The translations under genes were made by a program, and so were the position numbers. From positions 6,386,001 through 6,450,000 of the forward strand of contig CP075492.1 in the NCBI GenBank assembly GCA_021613535.1: a stretch of DNA of 64,000 nt, given 5' to 3'. Shown here in pieces: positions 58,726 through 64,000 of this stretch. The notes under the pieces were generated by a model, which had not been told where the DNA came from, made no database searches, and saw nothing but the letters and a program-made list of their open reading frames with translations. The DNA comes from Adineta vaga (Eukaryota; Rotifera). How positions within the stretch are numbered: position 1 is the stretch's first letter; the number at the start of each line of letters is the position of its first letter.

Positions 58726-60038
58726 AAATTTCAAACATTGAAACTATTCGTAGATATTAAAAATCCTTTCTTGAGGGTGGGTGTGCTCTATAGTTACATC
58801 AGATATAGAAGTTACCGTTCATTTGTCACTTTCTTCTTCTTCTTCTTCTTCTTCTTCTTTTTTTTTTTGAAAAACTGATATCTCAAATCAGTGAAATATT
58901 TCGTTTCATAGAAGTCAAAGAAGGTCATCGTTATAGTCTTTAATACATATTTTAAAAATCAGATAATTGATTATCATAAAATGATAATCTCGTTCTTGAC
59001 ATATTGAATGTGAAACATTTTCTAAACTATATTCAAATGAATCAAAGTAATTAACACAATAGATGTCATTGAAGAAGAAAGATATAAATAGAAGTGAAAA
59101 TTATTGTCATATGCTCGATTAATCCAATTGACATGTACAAGAAAATTGATTATAGAAAAACGATAATAACATTTGTCTACAATATATACATATGTAGAAA
59201 ATATATGTTTCTAATTGATCAGTAGTATCTTTATAAAGTACGACATGTTAAGGAGTTTAATTGAACAAATCTATGATCTTTAGTAATAAACTCGTCATGT
59301 TTTTATTTATATCCTCCTAATTATACTTTTGCTATATGTCAAACACAAGTGACATCTAGGTTATAGGTAAAAAGAAGAATAGTTTTCTTCAGAATTCATT
59401 CAAAAAATCAAAATATTGCAAAAAGACAATTTTCTGCTTTTCTGTTCCATAACATGCATTTAGTAAGGAGGAAATTTGAGATCTAAATTTCATTCTGTTT
59501 GGATAATTTCCACGAATGAGAAAGAATCAATTACCCTCTAGCATATCGACATAACATTTCTTTTTTTCTTCTTTACAGTTTCTTCTTTTCTCTCACATAA
59601 AATACGAATACGAACAGAAACATTATTGTGTCTTTCTCGCTCACTCTCTTTAATATATAGAGGGACGTGCAGGCGTCGAGTACACATTACAATCTATCTA
59701 CCTATATTGTTCAGTCATTTCGTTCATTTTTATTTTAGTATTTAACCAAATTACAAAACTTTACCTCTTCGTCCAATAATTGTGACGAATAAAAACAGAA
59801 AAATATATCAATAAATAACATTTATTTATTCATTCATTCATTGTTATTCAGAATTAGAACAGAAATCAATATTGAAAAGTTTGATTTTAAAAAAACGTAA
59901 GATTTTTTGTTTTTTTTCTGATATGTTTTTTTCGAATAAAATTTTTTCTTTGTCTTTTTCATTCATCTAGATGAACCGGAGTGAACTTTTTATATAAATT
60001 TTGGCAAAGATTTCGTCTTCATTATTATTAATTCTTAT
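58726..60038. other. 1.3-kb intergenic region
   Basis: Contains the TTC microsatellite at 58830-58860. Otherwise AT-rich, with an ATTC repeat near 59826-59841. No gene recognised. Confidence 0.4.
58830..58869. repeat. TTC microsatellite plus poly-T
   Basis: About ten uninterrupted TTC units followed by a T run. Confidence 0.9.
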
Positions 60039-63000
60039 ATGCAAACAATGAGTACAGATCCACCACAATTTTATTCAAATCAGCCTACGCCAACGCATCA
60101 GCAATCGGCTAATTATTATATTCAACCAAATGGCATCGATCCAACACGTAAAGATTTCCTTTCATTTCATACAAATCTCCATTTTATTTTGTTTTTTTGC
60201 AACTAGAATTTCAAATGCCAATAAGAAATCCAGGTGCATACAATCAACAACGTGTAAGTTCAATAAGAAGTTCTATTTTTTTTTTTGAAAAATTCAATTT
60301 TTCATTGTAGTTCATAAATTCACAAATTCCAAATGGTTATCAACAACAATTTTATCATCAGACGGCTTATTTGCCGGCACCATTTGTTCCTGGTGGACCT
60401 GCGCGAGGAGTTGTATGAAAAATAAGATTTTGTTAGCTATCAATTCAGTTTGTTTTTTTCTTCTCTTTGAAAGAATACGCAATTTGTGCAAATTATTCGA
60501 CCACAGAATGAAAATATAACTAGTCCACAAGGTTTTATGCAAGCACCATATCAACAATATACTCCAGGAAATGCTAATATCGCTTCAACGACACCTTTTA
60601 TTCATCCCACACAACAATATTTTCAACGTAAAAATTCTTCTTTCAAAAGTTTATAATGATTCATTTTTTAACAATTTAGAGGCTGGCTATCAAATGTCAA
60701 ATTATTCACCTATACAACAGTCACAAATTCCAAATCAACAATCGATACAACCACAAACACAGTACACAATTCCTTCTGGTATGGCACCATCGGCAGGAAT
60801 GCATCCACCACAACAGACACAACATTCACAGGTAAATAAAATTTTCGAAAGAAAATTTGTTTCATTTATTTATCAATAGATGGATCAATCACATGTGCCA
60901 ACATCTCAAACACCAATGTCACAAACTAATACATTTGCTCCACCGGAAAAACGACAAAGAAAACCGTTGGTTATTATTGATCCGGTGTCACATAAAACTG
61001 TGGATCTTCCTGCTGCACCTTCAACATCCGCATCGTCGACAACCAATCCATCGACAATATCTACGACGACAACAGCTAATGAAAATCGTCCAGTAGAATC
61101 AACGACGGATTCTACAGCAACAAACGTGAAATCTACAAGTGATAGTAATAAAACTCAAATTCAAACTGATTTTCGACATAAAATCGCCAATTTGTTTACC
61201 GATACTGCACCTTCAAATGCTCAAACGGATAAGGTATGAAATAATCTTCTCAAAAAAAAAACGTATGAATAAACAAAAAGAAATCAATCAATATTGTCTT
61301 CTTTCAGAGTACCAATCAACAACCTGGATCTAATGATGATTCATCAGCGAAACAGCATAGTACTAAAACAATAGAAACAAATACATCACAAATGCCATCC
61401 TCTGCGTCTTCATCTCGATCGGGTTCAATATCTCGACCAAAATCTCCGACACCAACAACAGGTGTATCCGCAACTGTTAGTAAAGAGTCATCAACAAGTA
61501 AATCAACTGAACAATCGCAACCATTACCTGGTCTTCCTGGTATTCGTACACGAACAATAACTGATGATAAATTAAATACAAAATCTACACAAGATGATAG
61601 TAAAGATAAACGAGATCGAAGTGATTCTCAAAGACAACAAGATGTCGAATCAAATGAATCAACGGAAAAAACGAGCAATGAGTCTAAATCTACGGTAAAT
61701 AAATGTTCTTTTCTTCTTTACAATCTTGCACAATCTATTGTAAGATGTTGACGAAATTGTGTAAATTTATTTAGAAAATAGAACGAAAAAAACCCAAATC
61801 TTTCTATCTGTTTACTGTAACCATGACTGACTATTATATAGAGACTTGTTGTTCTAGTTTTTTCCTGCTCTATCTGTAACAGCTATTTTCGATATTATGA
61901 ATCATAAACACTTTAGTTCTTTTTTACTCTTTCTTTCTCTCTCTCTCTTTCTCGTTCTTTTTTTTCCTTTTCTTTTGTTTCTTCTGTGGTATGTCTTCTT
62001 GCCCATCGATTCGACGCATGATCACGTCTATCTATTTTGTGTAGGAACGAGAAAGAGAAAAAAAAATTGTAAGTTGTGTACAACAATAGAAAGACATTAA
62101 GGACATATGCATTTTAGTGCATATTTTCTTCCCGAAAAGAGATGTACATAAAAAACTAAATGTTCCAAAAGAAAAAATGGTAGTTCAAGCTAAACCACAT
62201 AGGAAACAGATCTATTATCGTAGTCGACGAGTAGGCATTATAAAAATTTATATATATATATATTTAATCGAAACATTTAATATTATGTAATATTCTAGTC
62301 CGATGATACGACAGCAACCAAATCCGATGTTGCACCTCTTTCAAGTCTTCCAGATTCTCAACCAACACCACTATTATCAGCGACACCATCATTAGAATGT
62401 GTGACACCACCACAAACACCAACACCAGTGACAAATACTGACAAATCGGAAGCAGCACCAAATCAACGATTACGTTATGATCGACACGAACTTTTACGTA
62501 TTCGTGATAGTTCAGGCGCATTTCCCATTCCTCAACTTCCAGATCTTGATATTGTTCTTAAGCTACGTGATGCTCGTCTGTCACACCCATCGTATACAGG
62601 TGCAAATAGTCAAGGACGTATCAATCCTAACTTACATCGACAAATATCCGGAACTAATCATCAATCACTAAATCGTTATCCAAATAATCAATCAAATAGT
62701 GCCAGTGATTCAAGACGTAATAGACCAGGAATTTATCTATCCAATGAACCTGATTTCAGTAATCGGGTTGAAAATCCGTATAAACCAATTGATCAAACCA
62801 AACTTGATGCAAGTAATAAAGTTTTACGTGATGTGAAAGCTATTCTGAATAAAGTAACGCCACAAACTTATGATAAATTACAAAAACAATTGGAATTATT
62901 AGAAATCGATCGTTATGAACGATTAGAAGGAATGATCACTATATTTTTTTCCAAAGTAAATTTTAATATATTTTTTTCTTTTGACATTACAAAATTGAAT

Positions 63001-64000
63001 TTTTCTTCTCAATTTTAGGCAGTTGATGAACCGGCATTTAGTTTTCTATATGCAAAATTATGTAAACAATTTCAAAAAGTTAGTTTTCTTTTCTATTCAT
63101 AGATTTGATTTTCATTTGAATATATTATTCTTCATAGAAACAAGTAACTGTACCGGGTGAAGATGGCAAAACAGTAACACATTATTTTCGTCAAATTTTA
63201 CTAACACGTTGTCAAAAAGAATTCGAAAATGATTATAGACAAGAAATTGAATATGAAAAACGAAAAGGTGAAGTCGACGCAATTCCAGATGAGAAGAAAC
63301 GTAAAGAAGAATCTGATAAATTAGAAGAAGATCTTGTTAAAGCAAAACGAAGAAAATTGGGAAATATTTTGTAAGTTCTTCAATAACAAAAGTTTTTCTC
63401 TGTCAATTCGAAGTAGAATGATTTGTTATTAGAATGAACTCATATATTGATTTGTTTTAGTTTTATTGGTGAATTATTTAAATTACAAATGTTAACTGAT
63501 ACTATTATGTATGATTGTATCGAATATTTACTTCGTGATAAAACTGATGAAGAAAGTCTGGAATGTCTTTGCCGTCTATTACGTACGATTGGTAAAGAAC
63601 TTGATGCTAAAGCTAGTGAAAAAGTATGATGATTTTTCTAATAAAATTGCATTTAATTTCATCAATCATTGATTCATTTTAGCACATTAACAAGACAAAT
63701 TTGGAAAAACATTATCGTGAATTAGAAAATATTGTGAAAGAACAGAAAGCATCTGCACGTATTCGTTTTATGATTCAAGATCTTGTTGAATTGAGAGCAG
63801 TAAGATAGAGATTTAATATTTTTTTGTAAAAGAATATTTCAATCGTTTTATTTCTTCTTCATTGTCTAGGCAAATTGGGTTGCTCGTCGTGCTGAAGCTA
63901 AACCAACTACAATTGATGAAATTCATGAACAAGAACGTGCTAAACGTGAACAACAAGAACGTGATCAAGAACGTGACCGACAACAGCGACGTGATCAAAA
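60039..64000 (+). CDS. EIF4G: Translation initiation factor eIF4G, 5' part
   Basis: Thirteen exons run from 60039 to the right edge: 60039-60147, 60207-60253, 60311-60412, 60474-60627, 60680-60831, 60880-61233, 61308-61694, 62299-62955, 63019-63078, 63138-63370, 63461-63623, 63683-63799, 63870 onward. They cover about 888 residues. The N-terminal region is Gln/Pro/Ser/Thr-rich. The eIF4E-binding motif Y-x4-L-L ([11 protein letters not shown]) lies near residue 495. The MIF4G domain starts near 620 ([66 protein letters not shown]), where eIF4A and eIF3 bind. This is the cytoplasmic cap-complex scaffold. The intron 61695-62298 is 604 nt, the longest in the window, and pyrimidine-rich. The C-terminus is beyond the edge. 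Confidence 0.93.

Noticed and set aside
1-64000. CRISPR arrays, tRNA or rRNA genes, bacterial operons
   Set aside because: No regularly spaced repeats, cloverleaf-like segments or rRNA-like stretches were recognised by eye; the gene structure is eukaryotic throughout.

Overview
This window looks like nuclear DNA of a small invertebrate, most likely a bdelloid rotifer (Adineta/Rotaria type). It is AT-rich, with genes every 1-3 kb on both strands and very short GT-AG introns (mostly 45-65 nt). It carries metazoan families (intermediate filament with lamin tail, SLC22, Kv channel, LDLa receptors, rhodopsin-like GPCRs) beside a bacterial-type YbaY/YscW domain. I resolved exon structures by hand; for nearly all multi-exon genes the phases close without a remainder. 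No RNA gene or CRISPR array was recognised.

Layout. 1-2990: HEAT-like protein, running off the left edge. 3.8-11.8 kb: accessory region with two paralogous secreted proteins (YbaY-like domain plus eglin/potato inhibitor I domain) flanking three near-identical cysteine-rich secreted peptides in inverted orientation, a GPCR and a C2 protein. 11.9-15.8 kb: a possible micro-gene, ATPase inhibitor IF1, CZIB, an Id-like HLH protein and a TGY-type MAP kinase. 16.3-17.2 kb: internally deleted remnant of an arsenite methyltransferase. 17.8-25.6 kb: Domino/SRCAP ATPase and an SLC22 transporter. 26.4-30.6 kb: GPCR pseudogene, secreted phospholipase A2, intermediate filament. 32.8-37.3 kb: bZIP factor and a tandem pair of CUB-like/LDLa membrane receptors. 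37.85-38.03 kb: short hAT-like MITE. 38.5-46.3 kb: CLINT1/epsinR, KIAA2013 homologue, coiled-coil death-domain protein. 46.9-53.5 kb: EGF-GPCR, intronless disordered orphan, RBM26/27. 54.9-58.7 kb: PTB-domain gene with two frame breaks, then a Kv channel with an abnormal selectivity filter. 60.0-64.0 kb: 5' part of eIF4G, cut by the right edge.

Most genes are unrelated housekeeping or signalling genes. The 3.8-11.8 kb block is the exception: five of its seven genes encode small secreted proteins of inhibitor or cysteine-rich type, which suggests a defence or extracellular-protease function (inference). The most unusual items are the YbaY-inhibitor fusions with different predicted P1 residues, the mosaic cysteine-rich triplet, the Kv pore, the degraded methyltransferase, and a possible micro-gene with an in-frame TGA behind IF1.
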